A DNA stretch of 64,000 bases. Source: CAKZNE01 sp963976435 (GTDB taxonomy: Bacteria; Bacteroidota; Bacteroidia; Flavobacteriales; Schleiferiaceae). The notes under the pieces were generated by a model. It saw only the letters and a list, made by a program, of their open reading frames with translations, searched no databases and was not told where the DNA came from. The stretch covers positions 80,535 through 144,534 of the forward strand of contig CAXBKQ010000007.1 of assembly GCA_963976435.1 (NCBI GenBank). The letters run 5' to 3'. Below are positions 1 to 7,743 of this stretch, in pieces. Position 1 is the first letter of the stretch, and every line of letters starts with the position of its first letter. A program made the translations under genes and the position numbers.

Positions 1-283
1 TAGCTACTGCCGGTCCTTCTCCTTTTTCCATATCCAGTTTATAAGCCACAAAATTTTCGTTGATATAGCTGGCAGCTTGATCGTCTTGAAACACATCCTT
101 GTCCAACATTTTACAAGGGCCACACCAATCGGTAAATGCATCAATTAAAATCGGTTTATTTAACTCTTTCGCCTTTTCCAGCAAAGAGGCAAAATCTCCT
201 TGATGGAAATTAACCTCAGCTTCTAGAGCTTGGCTATTACATAAAACAAAAAGACAAAGGCTAACAATTTTTAAAACTTTCAT
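1..283 (-). CDS. Thioredoxin-like exported protein, C-terminus cut by window edge
   Basis: The reading frame starts at ATG 283-281 and is open to the left edge, so only about 94 N-terminal residues are visible. Residues 1-20 form a hydrophobic signal peptide (MKVLKIVSLCLFVLCNSQA). It is followed by a thioredoxin-fold start with the redox motif WCGPC in the context DAFTDWCGPCKMLD. The family (thioredoxin-like, Thioredoxin_7 type) works in the periplasm as a thiol-disulfide oxidoreductase. The start overlaps the stop of the upstream AlkD-like gene by 4 nt (ATGA), so it is probably translated with it. Family is sure; the partner proteins are unknown. Confidence 0.85.
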   Translation of the reverse strand, partial: MKVLKIVSLCLFVLCNSQALEAEVNFHQGDFASLLEKAKELNKPILIDAFTDWCGPCKMLDKDVFQDDQAASYINENFVAYKLDMEKGEGPAVA

Positions 284-969
284 TTCAATTTATTTAAGCG
301 GTTTAATACTTTTTCACTTTGCAATTCTCTCAAAGCATCGGTAGCTATCCATTTGGCTGCTGGAGAATCAATATTGGCTAATCTATAACAAAGATCGATA
401 CAGGGTTGATGAAGATTTATTCGTCTTTTTCCCATTTCCCTAATGGACCAATTAATAGCCTTTTTCACAAAATTTCTATTGTCGGTAGCATATTTTTCTA
501 TGCATTCCAAACTATTCAGGAAAAGCTGGTCATCTGCATTTTTATGGTGAACAGCTAAAACTGCCAATCCTGCAAAACCTGCTCTTCTTTGAAATTCGCC
601 TTCCAATTTAATCCATTCAAAAATGCTTTCCCAAATAAAATTCGTTTTTCTGAACAGATTGCTATTTGCCTGATCACATATATCCCAAGAATAAAAATCT
701 AAAACCCATTGATCCGCCTCAGATTGTGAAAAAGTTTTAGGATTGGCAACTAGGGTTGCTAGTAATTTACATTCATGAACTTGGGTATTCCATAATTCAT
801 TGGCCAATTCACCATCTTTCCCTATCCTTTTTGCCAATTCTCGAATTCGAGGCATGCTTACTCCCAGGGCGGTGCTATCTTCTATTTTAAAATGAGCAAA
901 GCCTTTTTTATGATTTTCGGATGACAAAAGTTTGAGATCCTCAACTATATCTGCTACAATTTCCTTCAC
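280..969 (-). CDS. AlkD-like DNA alkylation repair HEAT-repeat protein
   Basis: The 229-residue protein matches the DNA alkylation repair family (AlkD-like), cytosolic glycosylases made of HEAT-like helix pairs that remove bulky or positively charged alkylated bases. The landmarks are a W-D-x-C-D motif at residues 95-99 (SWDICD), where AlkD places catalytic aromatic and acidic residues, and N-W-S-I-R-E at 173-178 near a second conserved Trp. Length is normal. It overlaps the upstream pepE-like gene and the downstream thioredoxin-like gene by 4 nt each. Family is confident; the actual substrate is inferred only from the family. Confidence 0.85.
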   Translation of the reverse strand: MKEIVADIVEDLKLLSSENHKKGFAHFKIEDSTALGVSMPRIRELAKRIGKDGELANELWNTQVHECKLLATLVANPKTFSQSEADQWVLDFYSWDICDQANSNLFRKTNFIWESIFEWIKLEGEFQRRAGFAGLAVLAVHHKNADDQLFLNSLECIEKYATDNRNFVKKAINWSIREMGKRRINLHQPCIDLCYRLANIDSPAAKWIATDALRELQSEKVLNRLNKLK

Positions 970-1673
970 CCTTTTAATAGAATACTTAAATCCCCTGGCT
1001 GCATTTCCACAGTTTCCTCATTTTTAGAAAATATTCTAGCCGCTAAGTTTCCCTTTAATATTAGCTTATTACCCTCATACCTCAACCAGCTTCCCTCTCT
1101 TAATCCTACAACTTTTTGTGAATTATAATGATGAAACTCTCCAATACGGGTTGCTCTGGTTTCCCCTTGATGCTTAGAATCCGGGTCTGGATCTAAATAA
1201 TGTGGATTGATATTAAAGGGCAATAAAGCCAAGGCATTAAAACTTGGTGGATAAACAATAGGCATATCGTTGGAGGTGCCAATGCTCATCCCGGCAATAT
1301 TACTACCTGCACTAGAACCCATATAGGCTGTTCCTCCTTTTACCTGATCTGCAAGGCAGTCTATCAAATCAAGATCGTAAAGAGTTTTTAGCAAAACGAA
1401 GCTATTTCCACCACCGGTAAAAATCCCTTTAGAATTTTTAATTGCTTTTTTAGGGTCTTCAAACTCATGAATTCCCTTCACCACTTTTCCGATTTTTGCA
1501 AATGCCTTTTTGGGATAACTAGTATACTCTTCAAATGAAATCCCTGAAGGTCGAGCATAGGGAATAAATAAAATCTCATTGGTGTTTTTATAGAAATCCT
1601 CCAATTCATCAAGAAGGTATTCCATGTATTCACTACCGTATATTTTACTAGTACTAACAATAAGCAGTCTCAT
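966..1673 (-). CDS. pepE: Peptidase E (alpha-aspartyl dipeptidase, family S51)
   Basis: This 235-residue cytosolic serine dipeptidase of family S51 cleaves N-terminal Asp-X dipeptides. The nucleophile elbow is G-S-S-A-G-S at 119-124 (Ser121). Asp136 and His158 line up, one residue shifted, with the Ser120/Asp135/His157 triad of Salmonella PepE. A GGGNSF turn lies at 87-92. It has no signal peptide. Its start codon shares one base with the stop of the upstream BNR-protein gene (TAATG) and its end overlaps the AlkD-like gene by 4 nt, so four genes form one tightly packed minus-strand unit. Confidence 0.9.
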   Translation of the reverse strand: MRLLIVSTSKIYGSEYMEYLLDELEDFYKNTNEILFIPYARPSGISFEEYTSYPKKAFAKIGKVVKGIHEFEDPKKAIKNSKGIFTGGGNSFVLLKTLYDLDLIDCLADQVKGGTAYMGSSAGSNIAGMSIGTSNDMPIVYPPSFNALALLPFNINPHYLDPDPDSKHQGETRATRIGEFHHYNSQKVVGLREGSWLRYEGNKLILKGNLAARIFSKNEETVEMQPGDLSILLKG

Positions 1674-2959
1674 TATTTAGCTTCTTTATCATTTATAATT
1701 GCGGTCCAAATCCCCATTCTAGTGCCATCCATTCTGGTCCAAACGGGCCTAATAATACCATCATAAGCATCAATATTATTATAATCTCCAAAAAAGACTT
1801 TTTTACTTGGTGTAAATGGCTTTTCGCTAATTTTGATATTCTCCCAGCTTGCACCTCCATCCTTACTTATGGCCATATACACATCCGTTTCGAGGCTATC
1901 ATAGTTTCTTCGGTCATAAAAAATGCTATATAAATAACCGGTAATAGGATCGCAGCTTGTCCAGCAGAAAAACTGATCCTTATTAGTGCTATCATTGTTA
2001 ATCCTTTTTGGCTCCGACCAAGTTTCCCCTTTATCGGCACTAATAATTAGCCATACATCATAATCACCATTTCTATCATCCACCCAAGTGATATAAATAT
2101 TTCCTTTATGAGGACCATCGCTTACATCGCAAACGGTAACCGGCATACCATTGGCTCTTTGTAATCCGGGAATTTCAATTTCCCATCCCCCATGATGCTG
2201 GGCAACAACACGATCTTGCTCTAACCAAGTATTACCATCGTCTACAGATTTATCAAAAAATATTTCTCCTTTATTAGACCAGGCAACATAAATATCACCT
2301 TCGGGAGACACAGCAGGGACAGCACCTTCTGTTGTATTATCATCGTCTAAGCAGCCACCTGGAATTTCGCTAATATCCACTGCATCAGACCAAGTTTCAC
2401 CTTTATCCACAGATTTAGAAAACATTATATTGCTTTCCATACTACTATCCTTACTTCCATAGCTATCAAATTGAGTCCAGGTACTATAAATGCTTCCTGT
2501 TTTTAAATTGGTAATTGCCCATTGTTTATCCTGATCCTTGGGATGTGCAAGGCCCATATAGCCACCATTATTCCATGTTTTGCCATCGTCATCGCTTCTT
2601 TGGCAAACAATACGATCCAATATTTCCTCACTCATCCAGTTTTTTCCTGTTGGATCAGAAAGGTGGAGGAAGTAAATCTCCCCTTCTGGGCCAGAAACTA
2701 AAACAGGGTCGCCCCAAACTCCATAGCTAGATTTAATAGTATCATTTGTCCATGTTAGTCCGCCGTCATTTGAATAAAAAACTTGATCCAAGATGGCTGC
2801 AGCCACAATTATTTTTGGGTTCTTTTTGCTAACCACAATAGAAGGTTCACATAAACCACGTCTTTTAATTTCTGAGCTTCCAATTTCTATATTCTTAAAT
2901 TCTTGTGCTGATAATATTTGAGTAAATAATATCGAAATAAGTAGTAATCTAAATTTCAT
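1673..2959 (-). CDS. Exported BNR/Asp-box beta-propeller protein (sialidase-like fold)
   Basis: Residues 1-19 are a signal peptide ending SAQ. The rest contains six Asp-box (BNR) motifs of the form S-x-D-x-G-x-T/S-W, at about 63-70, 122-129, 183-190, 238-245, 307-314 and 365-372, the signature of a six-bladed sialidase-like propeller. Length (428 aa) suits one propeller. A clear FRIP motif with its catalytic arginine is not seen near the N-terminus, and no T9SS or lipoprotein signal is evident, so a sialidase activity should not be assumed. It is the first gene of the unit that continues with pepE, the AlkD-like and the thioredoxin-like genes. Likely periplasmic or released. Confidence 0.8.
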   Translation of the reverse strand: MKFRLLLISILFTQILSAQEFKNIEIGSSEIKRRGLCEPSIVVSKKNPKIIVAAAILDQVFYSNDGGLTWTNDTIKSSYGVWGDPVLVSGPEGEIYFLHLSDPTGKNWMSEEILDRIVCQRSDDDGKTWNNGGYMGLAHPKDQDKQWAITNLKTGSIYSTWTQFDSYGSKDSSMESNIMFSKSVDKGETWSDAVDISEIPGGCLDDDNTTEGAVPAVSPEGDIYVAWSNKGEIFFDKSVDDGNTWLEQDRVVAQHHGGWEIEIPGLQRANGMPVTVCDVSDGPHKGNIYITWVDDRNGDYDVWLIISADKGETWSEPKRINNDSTNKDQFFCWTSCDPITGYLYSIFYDRRNYDSLETDVYMAISKDGGASWENIKISEKPFTPSKKVFFGDYNNIDAYDGIIRPVWTRMDGTRMGIWTAIINDKEAK

Positions 2960-3042
2960 CTGTTTAGTTTTATGATCTGGTTTTGAATCATTACCCGCAA
3001 GGAATCAATTAAAACCATAAAATTTTGGCTAAAGCTACTAAA

Positions 3043-3537
3043 ATGAAGACGGTTAAAATAGCAATCTTATTGATTGTTTCATATATAAACCTTGGTTTTG
3101 CTTTACATCCTTTTCATGCCTCAATAACCCAATTAAGGCATAATGAAGAAGAGCAACTATTGGAAATAACGGTGAAACTTTTTACCGACGATTTAGGCAA
3201 GGCCATAGGAGAAGAAATCTTGATAGGAGATGAATTATCCGAACTGCAGTCTGAACAAATTGGTGAATATGTCCGCAGCAATTTCAAAATCAAAGACCTA
3301 GAGAATAATAAAACTTTGAATTGCACCCTTATAGGAGAAGAAACGGAGTATGATATCACTTTTATTTATCTTGAAATCAAAGATTTTAAACTCAGCAAAG
3401 CCTATGAAATAAGTCAAACCGTATTATTTGATCAGTTTGAAGATCAGTCGAATATTGTAAATTTTTTGGTAGATAAAGAAACCTATTCTGATTACTTCAC
3501 CCCTACTTCAACTCAAAAAACTTTTGACATAAAATGA
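3043..3537 (+). CDS. DUF6702-like exported protein, partner of the HupE-like gene
   Basis: The chosen start is ATG 3043; a TTG six codons upstream (3025) is possible, but the ATG begins a clean signal peptide (MKTVKIAILLIVSYINLGFA). The mature part starts L-H-P-F-H-A-S and continues with I-T-V-K-L-F-T-D-D-L, matching the DUF6702 pattern of a short beta-rich exported protein. The mature length is about 145 residues. Its stop overlaps the start of the HupE/UreJ-like gene by 4 nt (ATGA). The function is unknown; the His-rich mature N-terminus and the pairing with a metal-permease-like protein suggest, but do not show, a metal-related role. Confidence 0.75.
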   Translation: MKTVKIAILLIVSYINLGFALHPFHASITQLRHNEEEQLLEITVKLFTDDLGKAIGEEILIGDELSELQSEQIGEYVRSNFKIKDLENNKTLNCTLIGEETEYDITFIYLEIKDFKLSKAYEISQTVLFDQFEDQSNIVNFLVDKETYSDYFTPTSTQKTFDIK

Positions 3538-4118
3538 GTGCATTTAATTCTTATTTAAGGCTTGGTTTTGAGCATATTCTTAATATAGAGGCACTAGATC
3601 ATGTGATTTTTATAATTGTTCTTCTCGCTGCACACAGGCCTAGGCATTGGCTAAAAATGCTAATTGCCGTAAGCTTATTTGGTCTTGGCCATTCCCTTTC
3701 ATTAACCCTCGCCTCCTTTGATATGGTAAGTATAGATAGTGAATTGATAGAATTTTTAATTCCTCTTACCATTTTGTTCACTGCCATTCTAAACCTCAGC
3801 AAGTTTGGACCTAATCCAGAATCCAAAGGGAAATATTGGATTTCTATTTTGTTTGGAATCATCCATGGTTTAGGGTTTTCCAATTATTATGAAATGTTGG
3901 TTATGGGTGAAAATAGATATTGGTCTGCACTTTTGCCTTTCAACCTAGGAATAGAACTGGGGCAGGTATTAATTTTCGCTTGTTTTTTAGTGGTCATATT
4001 TTTAGGACAGGTGGTATTAAATATTAAAAACAGAGATTGGAATATTTTCTTTTCCGGATTAGGATTTGGCTTGGCCTTTATAATGTTAATCAAAAACCTT
4101 CCTCCTATCTTCGGTTAG
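3534..4118 (+). CDS. HupE/UreJ family membrane protein
   Basis: This 194-residue integral membrane protein has about six hydrophobic segments. It carries the HupE/UreJ_2 signatures: a helix start with A-L-D-H-V-I-F near residue 21, G-L-G-H-S-L-S-L-T-L near 51, F-G-I-I-H-G-L-G-F near 107 and F-N-L-G-I-E-L-G-Q near 136. The conserved His, Asp and Glu in membrane segments resemble nickel/cobalt-type permeases, and characterised HupE/UreJ proteins serve NiFe hydrogenase or urease. Neither enzyme is encoded here, so the substrate is open. It is translationally coupled to the DUF6702-like gene and lies 106 nt before the M1 aminopeptidase. Confidence 0.85.
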   Translation: MSAFNSYLRLGFEHILNIEALDHVIFIIVLLAAHRPRHWLKMLIAVSLFGLGHSLSLTLASFDMVSIDSELIEFLIPLTILFTAILNLSKFGPNPESKGKYWISILFGIIHGLGFSNYYEMLVMGENRYWSALLPFNLGIELGQVLIFACFLVVIFLGQVVLNIKNRDWNIFFSGLGFGLAFIMLIKNLPPIFG

Positions 4119-4137
4119 GCTAGTCCTTTATAGCCTA
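4116..4137 (+). terminator. Weak hairpin after the HupE-like gene
   Basis: The arms TAGGCTA (4116-4122) and TAGCCTA (4131-4137) are perfectly complementary across an 8-nt loop, followed by a T-rich stretch (CAATCCTTTTATTTT). The stem includes the stop codon. It is short and the T-run is interrupted, so this may be an attenuating rather than a full terminator. Confidence 0.4.
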
Positions 4138-4192
4138 CAATCCTTTTATTTTAAGGCATTTAGTTATTATTTCCCTTTTTATTTTAAGAGCT

Positions 4193-4200
4193 TATATTTA
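4193..4200 (+). promoter_or_regulatory. Candidate -7 box for the M1 aminopeptidase gene
   Basis: TATATTTA matches 7 of 8 positions of the Bacteroidota -7 consensus TAnnTTTG, 24 nt before the ATG at 4225. No clear TTG is seen at -33, so support is moderate. Confidence 0.4.
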
Positions 4201-4224
4201 CAGGCATTTTTATAAAATCCATAC

Positions 4225-6528
4225 ATGATCAAAAATTTATCTTTAAGCTTTATTCTCCTTTTTTCTATAGGAAGCATATTCGCTCAAAATACCAATCAAA
4301 GCAAATTCAAGCAGCTTTACGAGGAACTTCCTACCCCTAATATGTACAGAACAGGTGGCGGTGCTCCCGGCTCCTTTTATTATCAGCAAAAGGCTGACTA
4401 TAAAATGAATATTCGTTTGGATGATGATAAACAAAGAATTTATGGTGAGGAGATTATCACCTATACCAATAATTCACCTGATCCCTTGGAATATCTATGG
4501 TTACAGCTAGACCAAAATATGCGTGCTAAGGACAGTGAAACACAAAAAATAAAAACTGGAGGAATAAACAAATCCATGTCTTATAGGGATTTGAAATATC
4601 TATTTTATGATTTTGATGGAGGATTTAAAATAGAGTATGTAAAAGATGCTAATGATGATGCCATTGAATTTTTCATCAACCATACTATGATGAGAATTAA
4701 TTTGGATAAACCATTAATGAAGGGTGAATCTAAGGTTCTAAAAATAAAATGGTGGTATAATATTAATGATAGAATGCAGATTGGAGGTAGATCTGGCTAC
4801 GAGTATTTCAAAGATGAGGATAACTACCTATATACCATAGCTCAGTTTTTTCCACGGATGGCGGTTTACAATGATGTTGATGGATGGCAAAATAAACAGT
4901 TCTTAGGCCGTGGTGAGTTTACACTTCCTTTTGGTGACTATGATGTAAGCCTTACTGTACCTGCTGATCATATTGTTGGCAGCACGGGCACCCTTCAAAA
5001 CCCAGATGAGGTATTAAGCGAAAAGCAAAAAGAACGTTGGAAAAAGGCCAGTGAGGATACGGAAAACCCAGTATTCATAGTAACTGAGGAAGAGGCCAAA
5101 AAGGCTGAAAAGAATAAAAGCAAGGAAGAGAAAACTTGGCATTTTAAAGCAGAAAATGTGAGAGATTTTGCATTTGCCTCATCTAGAAAATTTATTTGGG
5201 ATGCCATGGCAGTAAAATTTGGAGATCGTACAGTAATGGCCGTCTCCTATTACCCAAAGGAGGGAAATCCACTTTGGGAAAGATATTCAACAAGAGTTGT
5301 GGCCCACACTTTAAAAGTGTACAGTAAATACACCTTCGACTACCCCTACGAAAAAGCCATTTCAGTACATACCAATAGAATTGGCATGGAATACCCAATG
5401 ATTTGCTTTAATGGCGGCAGGCCAGAAGCTGATGGCACTTATTCCAAAAGCACCAAATATGGAATGATAGGGGTGATAATTCATGAAGTGGGACATAATT
5501 TCTTTCCTATGATTGTAAATTCTGATGAAAGACAATGGACCTGGATGGATGAAGGCCTCAATACCTTTGTTCAATATTTGACGGAAGTGGAATGGGAAGA
5601 AAACTATCCTTCTAGAAGAGGCCCAGCTTATAAGATTGTAGATTATATGAAGGCGGATAAAAGCTTACAAATGCCAATAATGACCAATTCGGAATCTATA
5701 TTACAATTTGGAAATAATGCCTATGGAAAGCCTGCCACAGCTTTAAACATTCTTCGAGAAACTGTTATGGGCAGAGAGTTGTTCGACTATTCATTTAAGA
5801 TTTATTGCCAAAGATGGATGTTTAAACACCCTACTCCGGCAGATTTTTTCAGAACTATGGAGGATGCCTCGGGGACTGATTTAGATTGGTTTTTTAGAGG
5901 TTGGTTTTATACAACAGATCATACCGACATAGCACTAAGTGATGTGAATTGGTATCAGTTTGAAACCGCTAATCCGGATGTGGATAATGAGGTGAAAAGA
6001 TCAGAAGCCAATAAAACCACAGAGAGTTTTATTGGAAACCAGAGAAATAAAAAGGAATTTAAAGGAAACCACTATTCCGACGAATTTCCAGAAATGAATG
6101 ATTTTTACAATCAAAATGATGACTGGACCGTTTTTAAAGCCGATCGAAAAAAGTATGAAGCTTATAAAAATTCTTTATCCGAAGAAGAAAAGAAACTCTT
6201 GGAAGGTGGATACAATTTCTATGAGATTGATTTTAACAATATTGGAGGGCTGATAATGCCTGTAATTTTGGAATTTACCTTTAAGGATGGTAGCAAAGAA
6301 ACCTTGAGAATACCTGCCGAGGTATGGCTAAAACACGAAGTTGCTTTTACCAAAACATTTGCCTTTAAAAAGGAAGTAGTGAAAATTGAGCTAGATCCTT
6401 TTTTAGAGACAGCAGACACAGATAGAGAAAATAACTTCTGGCCAGAACAAGTGGAGGCAGATCGATTTAAATTATACAAAAGATCAGGAAGAAGAACCTC
6501 AAAAAATCCAATGCAAAAAGCAAAATAA
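4225..6528 (+). CDS. Exported M1-family zinc aminopeptidase
   Basis: Residues 1-21 are a signal peptide (cleavage after IFAQ). The zinc site is complete: HEVGH at 420-424 with the third ligand Glu443 exactly 18 residues after the second His (HExxH-x18-E). The substrate-side motif G-M-E-Y-P sits about 40 residues upstream. At 767 residues it has the N-terminal beta domain, the catalytic domain and a C-terminal beta/helical part typical of Bacteroidota M1 enzymes. It would remove N-terminal residues from peptides in the periplasm. It probably has its own promoter (4193) and is closed by the terminator at 6551. It has no T9SS tail. Confidence 0.93.
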   Translation: MIKNLSLSFILLFSIGSIFAQNTNQSKFKQLYEELPTPNMYRTGGGAPGSFYYQQKADYKMNIRLDDDKQRIYGEEIITYTNNSPDPLEYLWLQLDQNMRAKDSETQKIKTGGINKSMSYRDLKYLFYDFDGGFKIEYVKDANDDAIEFFINHTMMRINLDKPLMKGESKVLKIKWWYNINDRMQIGGRSGYEYFKDEDNYLYTIAQFFPRMAVYNDVDGWQNKQFLGRGEFTLPFGDYDVSLTVPADHIVGSTGTLQNPDEVLSEKQKERWKKASEDTENPVFIVTEEEAKKAEKNKSKEEKTWHFKAENVRDFAFASSRKFIWDAMAVKFGDRTVMAVSYYPKEGNPLWERYSTRVVAHTLKVYSKYTFDYPYEKAISVHTNRIGMEYPMICFNGGRPEADGTYSKSTKYGMIGVIIHEVGHNFFPMIVNSDERQWTWMDEGLNTFVQYLTEVEWEENYPSRRGPAYKIVDYMKADKSLQMPIMTNSESILQFGNNAYGKPATALNILRETVMGRELFDYSFKIYCQRWMFKHPTPADFFRTMEDASGTDLDWFFRGWFYTTDHTDIALSDVNWYQFETANPDVDNEVKRSEANKTTESFIGNQRNKKEFKGNHYSDEFPEMNDFYNQNDDWTVFKADRKKYEAYKNSLSEEEKKLLEGGYNFYEIDFNNIGGLIMPVILEFTFKDGSKETLRIPAEVWLKHEVAFTKTFAFKKEVVKIELDPFLETADTDRENNFWPEQVEADRFKLYKRSGRRTSKNPMQKAK

Positions 6529-6550
6529 TTACCTACCGTAATCAATTTGC

Positions 6551-6577
6551 AAAGGCCAGCTATATGCTGGCCTTTTT
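6551..6577 (+). terminator. Rho-independent terminator after the M1 gene
   Basis: A perfect 10-bp stem AAAGGCCAGC (6551-6560) / GCTGGCCTTT (6566-6575) has the 5-nt loop TATAT and is followed by further T residues. It lies 23 nt after the M1 stop codon. Confidence 0.9.
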
Positions 6578-6649
6578 GTTGGAAAGTCCTTTTATAAATA
6601 TAGAAAATGTAGCTCTGGGCCCATATTAGTTTTTTCTATCTATGTAAGA

Positions 6650-7219
6650 ATGAAAAACCATAGGCATATAATAGTTTTAATTCCACTTTGGATACTATGT
6701 TTAGCATTTACTAGTTCCTGCGGATCTAGCCAAAAAGTGGGTAAAAGGGAGAAAGCTTCTAAGGTCCAGCAAAGAAGGATACCCAAAATTAAAGATGGTA
6801 AATCAGAAAATCCCGCTACTTTAAAAGAACCCAATTCAGAAAAACAGAGGAATGAGGAATTATATGCTTTTATCGAAAAATGGAAAGGCGTACCCCATAG
6901 AATGGGAGGAATGAGCACCCGAGGTGTAGATTGTTCGGGATTGGTAATCCAAATCTATAAGGAGGTTTACCAAATGGATTTTAAGAATAGAAGAGCAAGG
7001 GATATTTATACAGAAACGATAGCCATTGCAAAAGAGGATTTAAAAGAGGGAGACCTAGTGTTTTTTAAAATTAGATCTAAAAATATAGATCATATAGGAC
7101 TATATCTTTCTGATGGAAAATTTGTCCACGCCAGCAGTAGTAAAGGGGTTATGATTAGTAATCTGGAAGAAAATTATTTTAAAAAGCACTTTTTTAGTGG
7201 AGGGCGAATAAAGCCTTAA
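6650..7219 (+). CDS. NlpC/P60-family peptidoglycan hydrolase lipoprotein
   Basis: Residues 1-23 are a signal peptide with a lipobox-like T-S-S-C, so Cys24 is the likely lipidated residue. A basic, low-complexity linker (30-65) leads to an NlpC/P60 (C40) domain with the triad Cys95 (VDCSGLV), His148 (DHIGLY) and a third polar residue, His160 (FVHASS). Such enzymes cut the peptide stems of peptidoglycan, usually between D-Glu and the third residue. At 189 residues it is a minimal single-domain enzyme. Its stop overlaps the convergent stop of the DUF192 gene, so the two transcripts collide tail to tail. Confidence 0.9.
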   Translation: MKNHRHIIVLIPLWILCLAFTSSCGSSQKVGKREKASKVQQRRIPKIKDGKSENPATLKEPNSEKQRNEELYAFIEKWKGVPHRMGGMSTRGVDCSGLVIQIYKEVYQMDFKNRRARDIYTETIAIAKEDLKEGDLVFFKIRSKNIDHIGLYLSDGKFVHASSSKGVMISNLEENYFKKHFFSGGRIKP

Positions 7220-7743
7220 TTTCTTGTATAGGCTATTTTGTCACCAATTTTAAGGCCGTATTTTTCTACAAAACCGGCATTCAACTCCAAAATAAATTGG
7301 GCAGGAATTTTAGATTCTACAGGAGTTTCATCCAATGCCTTATTGTTTTCTGCTATATCTACAATTTCATTTTTCTTATTTACAAAAACAAAATCCAAAG
7401 GAATAAAGGTGTTTTTCATCCAAAATGACTGTTCCTTTTCTTCTTCCATTAAAAAAAGCATTGCACATCTCTCTGCCATTTCTTTTCGGTACATCAGGCC
7501 ATAGCCAATATCCTCCTCCGTATCTGCTATTTCTATATCAATTTGAACTATAATACTATCCTTACTATTTAAAAACTTCAAATCTCCTTCGTCCTTAAAT
7601 TTAGGTTCATAGGTATTCACAGAATTACTAGGATCGCTATCTAAAACTCTAGTCTCACCTCCAAAAGGAAAAAAGGAAACCAACAACCATCCTACAAATA
7701 AAGCGATGGCTATAAAGATTAATGATTTTTTAATACTACTCAT
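7216..7743 (-). CDS. DUF192 family membrane-anchored protein
   Basis: An N-terminal hydrophobic segment (residues 7-26) anchors or exports the protein. The remainder is a DUF192 domain with the typical G-Y-G-L-M-Y-R, A-M-L-F-L-M and F-W-M-K-N-T-F-I-P-L-D-F signatures. DUF192 is a small beta-rich domain of unknown biochemical function, common in exported proteins. The gene overlaps the end of lgt by 8 nt, so it is coupled to lipoprotein maturation. There is no lipobox Cys in the N-terminal segment, so it is not itself an obvious Lgt substrate. Family is sure; role unknown. Confidence 0.85.
   Translation of the reverse strand: MSSIKKSLIFIAIALFVGWLLVSFFPFGGETRVLDSDPSNSVNTYEPKFKDEGDLKFLNSKDSIIVQIDIEIADTEEDIGYGLMYRKEMAERCAMLFLMEEEKEQSFWMKNTFIPLDFVFVNKKNEIVDIAENNKALDETPVESKIPAQFILELNAGFVEKYGLKIGDKIAYTRN

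Noticed and set aside
1673..2959. Calling the BNR protein a sialidase
   Set aside because: Asp boxes show only the fold. The N-terminal FRIP arginine motif and the other catalytic residues were not convincingly found.
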